64,000 bases of DNA, taken from an uncultured Roseburia sp. (GTDB lineage Bacteria > Bacillota > Clostridia > Lachnospirales > Lachnospiraceae). The translations under genes were made by a program, and so were the position numbers. Shown here piece by piece: positions 36,462 through 44,907 of this stretch (position 1 is its first letter; each line of letters starts with the position of its first letter). The stretch is taken from the NCBI GenBank assembly GCA_900542495.1, contig UQNW01000001.1, positions 177,212 to 241,211 on the forward strand, in the 5' to 3' direction. Under the pieces are notes generated by a model, which searched no databases, was not told the origin of the DNA, and saw only the letters and a list, made by a program, of their open reading frames with translations.

Positions 36462-36698
36462 TCAAATCATAATTATAATATTACTCTCGATCACTATCCC
36501 TGATTTTTCAATTCTATCTTTTTCCTGCTCATACTCTCCCGGTAGCATGCGCCATGCAAGCCCGCAGCCTGCAGAAATCTCCTGTGGTAACGGAATCAGT
36601 CTGCCCGGAATTTTCTGCTCATGACAGTAATCTTCCATCGCCATCGCGGCTGTTGTCGTGTGAAAAGTAAGTATCTGGTAATTTTGTTTTGTGCGCAT
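36462..36698 (-). CDS. DUF3343 (putative Se/S carrier-like) protein
   Basis: The start is the ATG at 36698 (GGAGGTGACGACGAT before it), giving 78 residues. The sequence YQILTFHTTTAAMAMEDYC then IPGRLIPLPQEISAGCGLAW matches the short DUF3343 family. The conserved Cys in SAGCG and the earlier YC are proposed to carry sulfur or selenium. It starts 16 bases after the DUF4317-like gene. Function is unproven. Confidence 0.85.
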   Translation of the reverse strand: MRTKQNYQILTFHTTTAAMAMEDYCHEQKIPGRLIPLPQEISAGCGLAWRMLPGEYEQEKDRIEKSGIVIESNIIIMI

Positions 36699-36714
36699 AT
36701 CGTCGTCACCTCCG

Positions 36715-37332
36715 CTACAAACCAAGCACATTAGCCATTTTTTCACACGCCCCATCTTCTGCAAAAATATTAACGCCTTCCAGATCCGTACTTCTGTTCG
36801 CAAAAGCAGGGAACAAAAAACCTGCCTGTGGCATGCCCGCCTCATATTCACCTACCGTTGGGCAGACCGCCACGACCAGAAAACGGTAAACCTCCTCCGA
36901 TTCCCACTGGTTCTCCTTGTCTGCGCCTTTTACCGGAACATCATAGTTTCCACAGAAAACCTCGATCGTGTAAGGTTTATCCACAACATAACGTTCCCCG
37001 ATATATTCATACAATGAATACAACAGTGCATCGTTTTTCAGCTCGCAGTCCCTCAATGCGGTCAGCAGATGCCAGATACTTCCCGGTTTCTTCTGTCTGC
37101 TGTCAATCCTGAAATTTTTCAACTGCTCATTGGTTTTTGCATATGGGATTGTCTTGGCGATCGCAAGCTGTTTCTCTTTGTCTGCCGGAGACAGCTTTAG
37201 AAAATGGGTGTTGAACGAGCCGTCAATGAATCCTTCCTCGTCCATATAAGCACCCGCTACACGGTTAAAACAGTTTCTTGCTATCGTCATTCTTCTGGTC
37301 AGTTCCAGCATATCTTCTCTGTCGATGTGCAT
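36715..37332 (-). CDS. DUF4317-like protein
   Basis: Start at the ATG at 37332 (GGAGATATTATC upstream). The 205 residues show the DUF4317 landmarks: NRVAGAYMDEEGFI near the N-terminus, LLTALRDCELKND mid-protein, then GNYDVPVKG, EVYRFLVVAVCP and GFLFPAFANRSTD. It is somewhat shorter than the usual DUF4317 protein. No catalytic motif is known for the family. It is transcribed with the glycosylase gene upstream (14-base gap) and the DUF3343 gene downstream. Confidence 0.68.
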   Translation of the reverse strand: MHIDREDMLELTRRMTIARNCFNRVAGAYMDEEGFIDGSFNTHFLKLSPADKEKQLAIAKTIPYAKTNEQLKNFRIDSRQKKPGSIWHLLTALRDCELKNDALLYSLYEYIGERYVVDKPYTIEVFCGNYDVPVKGADKENQWESEEVYRFLVVAVCPTVGEYEAGMPQAGFLFPAFANRSTDLEGVNIFAEDGACEKMANVLGL

Positions 37333-37346
37333 GATAATATCTCCAT

Positions 37347-37862
37347 TTATATCTGATGTTTTTCCAAAATCTCCTGCCACGCCCCAAGCAGCCTCTCCAT
37401 CTGGAACGCCGCATTCGCCGGACTTGTGGAGGGAAGTTTTCGGATGTCCCTGCCGGTGACCGGATAGGTATACTTTTGATACAGGTCATATGCTTTCGCA
37501 CCATTGGCATAGATTGTCCTGATTGGCGCATGGTCAAGGATCACAGACAGCTCCGCCGGCACAACATTTTTGATGGAACTGTCGGAAGAACCTGCAATAT
37601 CGCACTCTGCGATCACATCCCAGAGTGCAATATGATGTTTTAACAGCAAAGCCTTTTTCTCCGGGATTCCCTCCGGCACAGGCTCTTCAAAAAGTGCCGC
37701 AATGACCTTCCAGAAACGGTTCTGCGGATGTCCATAATAAAAATTCTGCTCTCTCGACTTCACGGAAGGAAGCGTTCCGAGAATCAATATCTCTGAATTT
37801 TCATCAAAAATGGGATCAAATTCATGTTTTACATGTGTTAATTCCTGATTTTGCTGTCTCAT
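37347..37862 (-). CDS. DNA-deoxyinosine glycosylase (uracil-DNA glycosylase family 6)
   Basis: A 171-residue member of the uracil-DNA glycosylase superfamily. ILGTLPSVKSREQNFYYGHP then NRFWKV is the active-site region of hypoxanthine-DNA glycosylases, and LPSTSPANA near the C-terminus is the DNA-intercalation motif. Such enzymes remove hypoxanthine (deaminated adenine) from DNA. It ends 14 bases before the DUF4317-like gene and begins 9 bases after the cyclase gene. Confidence 0.88.
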   Translation of the reverse strand: MRQQNQELTHVKHEFDPIFDENSEILILGTLPSVKSREQNFYYGHPQNRFWKVIAALFEEPVPEGIPEKKALLLKHHIALWDVIAECDIAGSSDSSIKNVVPAELSVILDHAPIRTIYANGAKAYDLYQKYTYPVTGRDIRKLPSTSPANAAFQMERLLGAWQEILEKHQI

Positions 37863-37871
37863 GTCAAATTC

Positions 37872-39515
37872 CTACAATTCTATAATATAAAAGGTATTTT
37901 TGCCAGCCTCTTTCGCCCGGTACATTGCCTCATCTGCTTTCTGAATGAGATTAGCATAATCAAGGCTATCTCCTCTGGCACTTACGACCCCGATGCTGCA
38001 CGGCACCGGCATCAGCTTTTTTGTCCTCGGACTTATGTAATTTTCGTTCAACTCCTTCAAAATACGTGAAATGACTGTCTCGATCTCACTTTTATCCAGA
38101 TTTCCTGCATAGCCAAACACGAACTCGTCACCGCCATTTCTTCCGACATACCCTTTCAGCTCTTTTTGCAAAATTCCTGCTACAAACTGAATGATCTCGT
38201 CGCCCTCCTGATGACCGAAGTTCGTGTTATAATCCCGGAAATCATCAATATCGAGAAAACCAAGTGTAACCTGTTCTTCGCTTTCCGCCGCCTGCTGCAC
38301 CATAGAAAGCAGGCTCTGCTCAATCGCTTTTTTATTCTTGATCCCGGTGAGCGGATCAAGCTCTGCAAGTTCTCTCAAATGGTGCTGCCTCTGTTTTTCC
38401 TGTATATCCTCGCCCTCAATATAGGCCAGCAGCTCATTGATCCCTGCGGAAAGTTTTCCCATCTCATCCTTAGTCTCAACCGGTATGCGCAGTGAATAGT
38501 CCTGCTCTGTCTTGATCCGGGTAAATGTATCCAGAATTTTCTCGATTGGTGCAAGCAGCCTCTTTGTCATTATGTTCTGTGTGATCAGAACCCCGAATGT
38601 GACAAACGCAACTGCAAATGCCATCAGAAAACTGTAATTATTCGCACTCTTTTTCTGAGCGCTGAGATTCTCTGTGATACGCACACCCCAGTCCGTGCAT
38701 TCCACATTTGAATAGTATGTAATATAGGACATTCCCTGATAATGGTAACGCACTTCCCCCTGCGGATTCTCCTCATGATCGATTGCGTCCCACGCCTTCT
38801 GGAAATCCTCCCGGTCCTTCTGGCTGCTCGTAAATCCTGAGAGACTCTCTTTCTGCGTTGTAGTTCCCGCCGTAATGATCGCATAATTTCCATCCAGAAG
38901 ATAAAATGTTCCCTCTGCGAGCGAGTCCATATTCAGACGCAGCTGGTCAAAATATGCGGTATCCAGTTCTTCTGCAATATAGCCGATCAGATTATCATTC
39001 CAGAAAACACCAATGTACGCCGGAACGATTTTTTTCAGTCCATCGTCTGTCTCCCTCTCATAGCAATCTCCTATAATGAAGTCTCCGGTATGAAAACACT
39101 CATCCACGTATTTCATCTCACTGATCTCGCTGATGTCATAATTTTCACTCGAACCTACAATATGGAAATTTTTATCAAGAATAGACACACTCGCCACGTA
39201 TGTTCCGTATTTCTTGCGCTCCTTTAAGACATTATTCACATACTCCTGATCCACCGGATTGTCACTCTCCCCCAGACTGTACCGGATCGCATCCTGTGTC
39301 AGCGAATAGTTCGCCACCATCTCCATCTCTTCCCGCCTGTCCCCACAGAACTTCCGGATATTCATAATCTGGTTTTGGCTGACTGCTTTCAGATTCTTTT
39401 CCGCCATCTCATCGATTGTCTGATTAGTCTCATATATGGAAAACAACCCGAAAACCAACACTGGCACTAAAGTAAAAAATAACAATAATGTTAAAATACT
39501 ATTCTTTATCTTCAT
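37872..39515 (-). CDS. Membrane diguanylate cyclase (Cache-HAMP-GGDEF)
   Basis: The 547 residues run as an N-terminal helix (6-28), a periplasm-like Cache sensor (about 35-275), a second helix (283-305), HAMP (306-360) and a GGDEF domain (about 385-545) with GRNGGDEFVFGY at the active site. There is no RxxD inhibitory site five residues before GGDEF, so product feedback may be weak. It makes cyclic di-GMP in response to an external ligand. No EAL domain or c-di-GMP riboswitch was seen in the window. Confidence 0.92.
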   Translation of the reverse strand: MKIKNSILTLLLFFTLVPVLVFGLFSIYETNQTIDEMAEKNLKAVSQNQIMNIRKFCGDRREEMEMVANYSLTQDAIRYSLGESDNPVDQEYVNNVLKERKKYGTYVASVSILDKNFHIVGSSENYDISEISEMKYVDECFHTGDFIIGDCYERETDDGLKKIVPAYIGVFWNDNLIGYIAEELDTAYFDQLRLNMDSLAEGTFYLLDGNYAIITAGTTTQKESLSGFTSSQKDREDFQKAWDAIDHEENPQGEVRYHYQGMSYITYYSNVECTDWGVRITENLSAQKKSANNYSFLMAFAVAFVTFGVLITQNIMTKRLLAPIEKILDTFTRIKTEQDYSLRIPVETKDEMGKLSAGINELLAYIEGEDIQEKQRQHHLRELAELDPLTGIKNKKAIEQSLLSMVQQAAESEEQVTLGFLDIDDFRDYNTNFGHQEGDEIIQFVAGILQKELKGYVGRNGGDEFVFGYAGNLDKSEIETVISRILKELNENYISPRTKKLMPVPCSIGVVSARGDSLDYANLIQKADEAMYRAKEAGKNTFYIIEL

Positions 39516-39652
39516 CGTTTCTGCACTTCTCCAAGTTTCGTTCTATCATTTCATCCTAATGAACGCCCGTTTTTTCAAATATGAATATATTTTATCACAA
39601 AAATACTTTTTCACATACAATAAAATATAAGTTCCGCAAACATTTTATTGCC

Positions 39653-39696
39653 AAAAAAAGAACAGTCCTCACATTTTTTATGTTAAGACTGTTCTT
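39653..39696 (-). terminator. Terminator after the large sensor kinase gene
   Basis: Minus strand AAGAACAGTC ... GACTGTTCTT (10-bp stem with an inner TAACAT/ATGT pairing) is followed by TTTTTTT. It lies 19 bases beyond the kinase stop codon. Confidence 0.9.
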
Positions 39697-39714
39697 ACTG
39701 TCCACGTTCAACTT

Positions 39715-42303
39715 TTATGAAACTTCGCACCGGTCAAATTCCAGTATCACTTTGAATAAATCTCCATCCACGAAAAGCTGCATTTTTCCATGCATCAGTT
39801 CCATCAGGCTCCCTGCGATCGACAAGCCCAGACCATTTCCTTCTGTGTTTCTGGAACTGTCACCACGGACAAATCGCTCCATCAGCTCCTCGCTGGTAAT
39901 GTTCAGCGGATAGCTGGAAGTGTTGCGGAATGTAATCTGCACTTTTTCTCCGCTCTGCTCTAAATTGATATAAACTCTTGTCTTTGGCTGTGCGTATTTG
40001 CAGATGTTGTTCATCAGATTATCAATGACACGCCAGAAATGTCTGCCATCCGCCATAATATAAATCGGTTCTTCCGGCTTTTTGATCTGAAGATCTAATT
40101 CGTTCTTCTCCGTTTTCTCCTTAAATTCCCCTACCGTCTGTACCAGAAAAACACCTGCCTCCAGTTTTTCCAGATTCACGGAAAGGCTTCCGCTGGAAGC
40201 TTTGGACGCTTCTATTAAATCTTCAATTAACTTTTTCAGGCGCGCAGACTGACGTTCCAAAACCTCCAGATATTCCTTTGCATTTTCATTTTGAATCTCC
40301 TCTTTTTCCAGCAGATCCACGTAGTTAATGATCGAGGTAAGCGGTGTTTTGATATCATGTGAGACATTGGTGATCAACTCCGTCTTGAAACGCTCGCTTT
40401 TCATTTTCTCGTTTACCGCTTTGGAAACGCCCTCATTGATGCGGTTTAAATCTGCCGCATGCTCTTTGAGTGCCGGAAGCATATGCTCCGTATTAATCTG
40501 ATAATCCAGATCGCCCTCTGCGATATGTTTTCCGCCTTCCTGAAGTCTCTTCATCTGAACTAAGACCTCACCGCCCACAAACAGGATCACAGCTTTCTCA
40601 GCAAACCAGACGATCATGATTTTAGAATAATCTACGCCAAACATGACAAAGATCAGAACTTCCAAAAAGTTTACACCAAGAAAAATCACAAGCCCTTTCC
40701 ACAGGATGGACTTATTCTCTCCCGCTTTATTCCAGCCACGATAAAATGAACGAACCACTTTATAGATGAGTGTATTTCTCCACCATTTTCCAAGCTTGAT
40801 GCGCACTGCAAAATCCAGAAGATACCCTAGTGCCAGCCATCCGCCACACAGAAGCAGAAAAAGCATTGCCGCCGCATAAAAAACATAGTTGTCAGGACTT
40901 CCGGCATTGCCAAGCAGTGAAATGCCCACTGCCAGACTTGATTCTGCTGCTAAAAATATGACAGTAAGCAGATCGGCCGGTACTTTGCAAAGAAAACCCC
41001 CCTGCACCTGTTTTTGATCTTTTTTATGCCCTGCTGCACTTACCAGATAGACAAAGCTTGCCACAAACACAATCAGGCTGAGTGCGAGGATCACATATAC
41101 ACTGTATTTCATATGATCCGCCAGATTCACAATCTCATTGATCTGGACAAAATAATCGCTGCCCCAGACCCCGACACCCTCTTTTTTCATAAGACTATCC
41201 GCATCCGGAATCACAGATAGTACATAGTAATCGGTTCCTGCATCACTGCCCTGAACAGTGGAAAGGAAATCTGCCTCGGTGGAATCATAATCGGTACGGT
41301 TTTTTATCATATCATCCGGCAGCCCTCCGACATAGGAAAGCTCTACCGGCTGCGATGTAACCGTTGTCGGTGCACTCACGACTGTCTCTGACACTGTGAC
41401 CTGCTCTGTCTGCTGTTCCTGCGTATATGGATAACGCATCTCTGCCGTCCAGTCTGATGTTCCATAAGAATAGGTGGTCGCAGTCAGCTTCCAAAACGTC
41501 AACGGTGCATTTTCCAGAATATTTTTTACATTGCGCAGATCATTTTCATCTGCACCTGTTGCATTCTGGATGGTAATACAAAGTACCGCCTGACCGTCAC
41601 CTTCTGACATCCCCTGCTGCAATGCCTCATACTCTTTATCTGCCGTATTGTATACATACGCATAGTCTGTCGTCTCTCCGGTACTGTCATCCACCAGTGT
41701 CACTTTCACTTCTGACACCGGGAAATACCATATTTCAGCTGCAGTTTCTCCTTCTTCTGAAATCTGTGCAGATGGCACATCTGACACCTGATAATAAAAA
41801 ATACCGCTATCTGTATCATACACATATTCATTGATATATTTATTTCTGTACTCTCTGGTACTGTACGCAATGTAATACCCGCCAAGCACAGAGTTATCCA
41901 CATAAATCGATGTGTCAGCATTCATATTGCACTGAAAAAGATGAAGATTGTCGAGACTTACTTTCTCATCAAAATTCGACTGCACATAGGTGCTCTGCTG
42001 ATTCAGATCCAGTTTTTCCAATTCCTCGTAATTGGACGCTTCCACAACTCCATACCGGAAGTTGGTATCCTTAAAATAGGTTTCATTTTCCGTGTTATTC
42101 AGATTCAGCAGCACTCTCGCAGAGTACTTTCCGGCAATCCGTTCAAACTGCTCCTCCCGGATGTCTTCTACACTTCTTGTATAAAACCCAAGTTCACTGA
42201 TGGCATATGCCCCGGCTGTGCCTGCCAACAGCATCAATGCTGATACTGTGATCAAAATCCACGCAATGATTTTTGCCACGGGCGATTGTTTCAACTGTTT
42301 CAT
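39715..42303 (-). CDS. Large multi-helix sensor histidine kinase
   Basis: The 862 residues include one helix at 12-35, a large extracellular domain (36 to about 395), then about six helices in three pairs (about 400-425, 440-495, 540-590). A HAMP-like linker leads to a HisKA domain with His in LITNVSHDIKTPLTSIINYV and an ATPase domain (NLMNNICKY, NGLGLSIAGSLMEL). The kinase pairs with the regulator gene 19 bases upstream. The big outer domain suggests a protein, peptide or wall-derived ligand. A four-cysteine peptide gene is divergent from this operon. Confidence 0.9.
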   Translation of the reverse strand: MKQLKQSPVAKIIAWILITVSALMLLAGTAGAYAISELGFYTRSVEDIREEQFERIAGKYSARVLLNLNNTENETYFKDTNFRYGVVEASNYEELEKLDLNQQSTYVQSNFDEKVSLDNLHLFQCNMNADTSIYVDNSVLGGYYIAYSTREYRNKYINEYVYDTDSGIFYYQVSDVPSAQISEEGETAAEIWYFPVSEVKVTLVDDSTGETTDYAYVYNTADKEYEALQQGMSEGDGQAVLCITIQNATGADENDLRNVKNILENAPLTFWKLTATTYSYGTSDWTAEMRYPYTQEQQTEQVTVSETVVSAPTTVTSQPVELSYVGGLPDDMIKNRTDYDSTEADFLSTVQGSDAGTDYYVLSVIPDADSLMKKEGVGVWGSDYFVQINEIVNLADHMKYSVYVILALSLIVFVASFVYLVSAAGHKKDQKQVQGGFLCKVPADLLTVIFLAAESSLAVGISLLGNAGSPDNYVFYAAAMLFLLLCGGWLALGYLLDFAVRIKLGKWWRNTLIYKVVRSFYRGWNKAGENKSILWKGLVIFLGVNFLEVLIFVMFGVDYSKIMIVWFAEKAVILFVGGEVLVQMKRLQEGGKHIAEGDLDYQINTEHMLPALKEHAADLNRINEGVSKAVNEKMKSERFKTELITNVSHDIKTPLTSIINYVDLLEKEEIQNENAKEYLEVLERQSARLKKLIEDLIEASKASSGSLSVNLEKLEAGVFLVQTVGEFKEKTEKNELDLQIKKPEEPIYIMADGRHFWRVIDNLMNNICKYAQPKTRVYINLEQSGEKVQITFRNTSSYPLNITSEELMERFVRGDSSRNTEGNGLGLSIAGSLMELMHGKMQLFVDGDLFKVILEFDRCEVS

Positions 42304-42322
42304 ATCGACTGTCCTTTCTCAC

Positions 42323-43009
42323 TTACACTTCCATTTTATAGCCTCTCCCCCAGACAACTTTTAAGTGTCTTGGTTCCGCTGGATTATACTCCACTTTTTC
42401 CCTCAGGTGTCTGATATGTACCGCTACCGTATTCTCATTCCGAAAAGGATTATCATTCCACACTTTCTCATAGATTTCATTTGGCGAAAAAACCTGTCCC
42501 GGATGCTGCATCAGAAGTTTTAAAATATCATACTCGGTTCTTGTCAGCTGCACTTTATCCCCATCAAGTGTCACTTCCTTCGTGACATCATTCAGTTCGA
42601 TCCCGCCGATCACGATCGTGTCCGGTCTGACCGTGCCGCCTCCCAGTTTCATGTAACGCCTGAGCTGGGATTTTACGCGCGCCTGCAGTTCCACCGTATT
42701 AAACGGTTTTGTCACATAATCATCTGCTCCCACGGTAAGTCCGAGCACCTTATCGGTGTCCTCGCTTTTGGCGGTGAGCAAAATCACCGGAACATTGCTG
42801 ACTTCACGGATTTTCAACATTGCTGTGATGCCGTCCATCTCCGGCATCATAATGTCCATAAGAACAAGATGAATATCTTCATTCTTTAAAATTTCCAACG
42901 CCTCTCTGCCGTTGTAAGCCTCAAAAACCTGATAGCCGTCTGCCATCAGATATATTTTCAATGCGGATACAATATCTTTTTCATCATCACATACTAATAT
43001 ACGGTACAT
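42323..43009 (-). CDS. OmpR-family response regulator (VanR-like)
   Basis: A 228-residue regulator. The receiver's phospho-acceptor Asp is at about 52 in LVLMDIMMPEMDG, with DDYVTKPFNTVELQARV. The winged helix has NTVAVHIRHLREKVE and ends VVWGRGYKMEV. It is the first gene of the regulator-kinase operon, behind AGGAGAAGAAA. Sequence style is close to the VanR/WalR branch. The divergent peptide promoter, with its 11-bp direct repeats, is a possible target. Confidence 0.92.
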   Translation of the reverse strand: MYRILVCDDEKDIVSALKIYLMADGYQVFEAYNGREALEILKNEDIHLVLMDIMMPEMDGITAMLKIREVSNVPVILLTAKSEDTDKVLGLTVGADDYVTKPFNTVELQARVKSQLRRYMKLGGGTVRPDTIVIGGIELNDVTKEVTLDGDKVQLTRTEYDILKLLMQHPGQVFSPNEIYEKVWNDNPFRNENTVAVHIRHLREKVEYNPAEPRHLKVVWGRGYKMEV

Positions 43010-43077
43010 TTTCTTCTCCTCCGGATTCGAATGTTCTCAGTGCGTAACTGACTCATTCCCTTTATGATCATGTACTT

Positions 43078-43106
43078 ATTGTAAAGGATTCTTTATGAAC
43101 TTCCAA
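43078..43106 (-). promoter_or_regulatory. Promoter of the regulator-kinase operon
   Basis: Minus-strand TTGGAA (43101-43106), a 17-base spacer and TACAAT (43078-43083) lie about 70 bases before the regulator ATG. Confidence 0.75.
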
Positions 43107-43190
43107 TGAGGTAAAACATTAAGATTTGATGAAGTTCTTTCGCTTTTTTCCTCTCTTCCATGCATTGGAAGCATTGCCAATCGCCTCGTA

Positions 43191-43219
43191 TTGTCTATTT
43201 GTTACAAACTTGTTACAAT
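43191..43219 (+). promoter_or_regulatory. Promoter of the small peptide transcript with 11-bp-spaced direct repeats
   Basis: TTGTCT (43191-43196), a 17-base spacer and TACAAT (43214-43219) form a promoter. Two perfect copies of TTGTTACAA start at 43199 and 43210, one helical turn apart and overlapping the -10. An inverted relative, TTTGTAACA, follows at 43242. Confidence 0.72.
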
Positions 43220-43222
43220 TCA

Positions 43223-43316
43223 TTTGTCCTTAAGAAATATGTTTGTAACATTCAAGCATTGGTTCCCGGCTTCTCCCCGAAGTCGAATACCGGTTTGGAA
43301 CTGTCTGAAGGACAAA
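43223..43316 (+). promoter_or_regulatory. Folded 5' leader of the small peptide mRNA (unidentified structured RNA)
   Basis: TTTGTCCTT (43223-43231) and AAGGACAAA (43308-43316) are perfect 9-base complements. Inside are GTTCC/GGAAC (about 43262-43301), CCGG/CCGG and the small hairpin CTTC-TCCCC-GAAG. The nested or branched layout resembles a cis-regulatory RNA, but no known riboswitch consensus was recognised. It ends about 35 bases before the ribosome site. Confidence 0.55.
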
Positions 43317-43367
43317 CGATAACCATTTATGCGTTATCAAAAAAATAAAAATAAGGAGGTCGTCACT

Positions 43368-43436
43368 ATGTGTTTTACAACTAATTGCGCTGAATTATTT
43401 AATCTGATCTGCAAATATTTTAAATTTGGTTGCTAA
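43368..43436 (+). CDS. 22-residue four-cysteine peptide
   Basis: AAGGAGGTCGTCACT followed by ATG opens 22 codons: MCFTTNCAELFNLICKYFKF then GC. The ribosome site is near-perfect, with a 7-base spacing. A promoter, folded leader and terminator bracket it as a self-contained gene of about 330 bases, divergent from a sensor kinase-regulator operon. Cysteines are at 2, 7, 15 and 22, and the middle is hydrophobic with two lysines. I recognise no family. It could be a signal peptide for the kinase, a bacteriocin-like or toxic peptide, or the coding part of a dual-function RNA. Confidence 0.65.
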   Translation: MCFTTNCAELFNLICKYFKFGC

Positions 43437-43508
43437 TTCTGTTTCAGATATTCAGCTATAAGATGATTTATATAATGGGATATTAAAAATATTCTCTATT
43501 GTATAAAA

Positions 43509-43555
43509 AACAGGCAGCCCCGATGTTCGTAATGAACATTGGGGCTGCCTGTTTT
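43509..43555. terminator. Strong bidirectional terminator
   Basis: AACAGGCAGCCCC-G-ATGTTC and GAACAT-T-GGGGCTGCCTGTT form about 19 pairs around a 5-base loop. TTTT follows on the plus strand and TTTTTT on the minus strand. It ends the peptide transcript (plus) and the AAA-protein transcript (minus). Confidence 0.95.
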
Positions 43556-43591
43556 GCTAATCTCTATTTATTTCATTTGTTTCTGGTTTTA

Positions 43592-44656
43592 TCAGCAGTA
43601 TTCCTTGATGTACTCCGCAAAATACGGAAGTGCAAGTGAAACATATCCCTGTCGATTATTCAATATTCCTCTTTTTATCAAACGATCCCTGTACATTGAA
43701 TAACTGCCTGCTTTTTCACCCATAAGCTTCAGTATTTCATCACGCTTATATTCTTCCTTTTCTGTCAGCAATCCAGCCAGAAATCGATCCATTTCCGTCA
43801 TCTCTTCCCATATTTTTTCATAGGAATATGCAAATAATTCTGACTTTAACTTTGAAAGGATATCTTCCAGTGTCTCATTCTCTTTTTTCTTAAAACACAG
43901 CACTCCTAATTCCTGAAAAGCATAGGCATATCCCTTTGTAATCTTTGCCAGCTCTCTTGCCTGACTGACATCAATGTTTAATTTGCTCCTGTACATCTCC
44001 GTCATTCTTATCATATTCAGAGGTTCTGTCTTCACTGTCGTCGCTCTTCTGAAAAAGGTAAGGTTTTTGACATTGCAAAGTTCCTGAATATTTTCATATA
44101 AACCAGTGCATACAAAATAAACCGGATAACCCGCACGAAGCCATCTTCCATATTCTGATGCAAACTTTATCATCTCTTCTGATTTTGATACTTCATCAAT
44201 CCCTATTAATATCTTTTTTCCCTTCTTCTGGACATTCTGTATCATTTCTTCAACCTCTACACCAATGTCAAAGAAATGATTACTCTTATCCGCTGTATAT
44301 CCTATTCCACCGCCAGAGCCCAGCACTGTTGCTGAAATATTGATTCCAGTTGTTTTTTTCTCTTCTGAACCGAAACCGGCTTTGACTAACATTGCCGCTA
44401 TCTGTTCGAGGATATCCCTTGTTGGATTCACATCAAAAACAAGCCAGTTTATATACCTGTTTTCATTATTCTTCAATTCTTCTTCCACCTTCGCAAGTAT
44501 CACTGTTTTCCCGGAACCTCTGACGCCTGTTATTTTATATACCGACTCTGATGGATTTTCATATACAAAATTTTCTAATATCTCTTCTGTTTTTTCTGTG
44601 TGTATATAGGTATATTCCGGAGTTTTGCTAAATGTTGTTGTAAATGGATTCTGCAT
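43592..44656 (-). CDS. AAA-type ATP-binding protein
   Basis: A 354-residue protein with Walker A GVRGSGKT at about 44-51, Walker B-like ILIGIDEVSKSEEM, and a C-terminal winged-helix-like region (KRDEILKLMGEKAGSYSMYR). It resembles the Orc1/Cdc6-like AAA_16 ATP-binding proteins that often stand alone in clostridial accessory regions. There is no membrane segment. A 150-bp array of AT-rich repeats lies directly before the gene, suggesting autoregulation or DNA binding. Function is unknown. Confidence 0.8.
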   Translation of the reverse strand: MQNPFTTTFSKTPEYTYIHTEKTEEILENFVYENPSESVYKITGVRGSGKTVILAKVEEELKNNENRYINWLVFDVNPTRDILEQIAAMLVKAGFGSEEKKTTGINISATVLGSGGGIGYTADKSNHFFDIGVEVEEMIQNVQKKGKKILIGIDEVSKSEEMIKFASEYGRWLRAGYPVYFVCTGLYENIQELCNVKNLTFFRRATTVKTEPLNMIRMTEMYRSKLNIDVSQARELAKITKGYAYAFQELGVLCFKKKENETLEDILSKLKSELFAYSYEKIWEEMTEMDRFLAGLLTEKEEYKRDEILKLMGEKAGSYSMYRDRLIKRGILNNRQGYVSLALPYFAEYIKEYC

Positions 44657-44682
44657 AAGTCACCTCACAATATTTTTTGCCG

Positions 44683-44832
44683 TTTATAGTTCTTTATACT
44701 TTTTGTAACATTTTATAGTTTTTTATACTTTTTGTAACATTTTATAGTTTTTTATACTTTTTCTATTGTTTTATACTTTTTTATAGGTTTTTATACTTTT
44801 GTGTTTATTTTATATCTTTTTATACTTTTTAG
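44683..44832. repeat. 29-bp AT-rich tandem repeats upstream of the AAA gene
   Basis: TTTATAG-type units start at 44683, 44712 and 44741, each 29 bases, sharing TTTATAC and TTTTTGTAACA. The pattern then decays, but TTTATACTTTT keeps recurring to 44830. On the minus strand the motif reads AAAAGTATAAA, giving several overlapping -10-like hexamers before the AAA gene. Iteron-like binding sites or a promoter-operator array are possible. Confidence 0.88.
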
Positions 44833-44850
44833 CAATAATTTCTTTTATAT

Positions 44851-44890
44851 AAAAAAAGAAGATACCAGCATATCTAATGCCAATATCTTC
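44851..44890 (-). terminator. Terminator of the second ABC transporter operon
   Basis: Minus strand GAAGATA ... TATCTTC (with an inner GCAT/ATGC stem) is followed by seven T. It lies 18 bases past the permease stop. Confidence 0.88.
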
Positions 44891-44907
44891 CAAAATTTTC
44901 ATTTTCT

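Noticed and set aside
37872..39515. RxxD inhibitory site in the diguanylate cyclase
   Set aside because: Five residues before GGDEF the sequence is KGYVG, with no Arg or Asp in the needed positions.
43022..43040. tRNA-like GGATTCGAATG sequence
   Set aside because: The T-arm-like string has no acceptor, D or anticodon stem around it. No tRNA or rRNA gene was recognised anywhere in the window.
44683..44832. CRISPR array
   Set aside because: The 29-bp units are contiguous with no unique spacers and no cas genes, so this is a plain tandem repeat.
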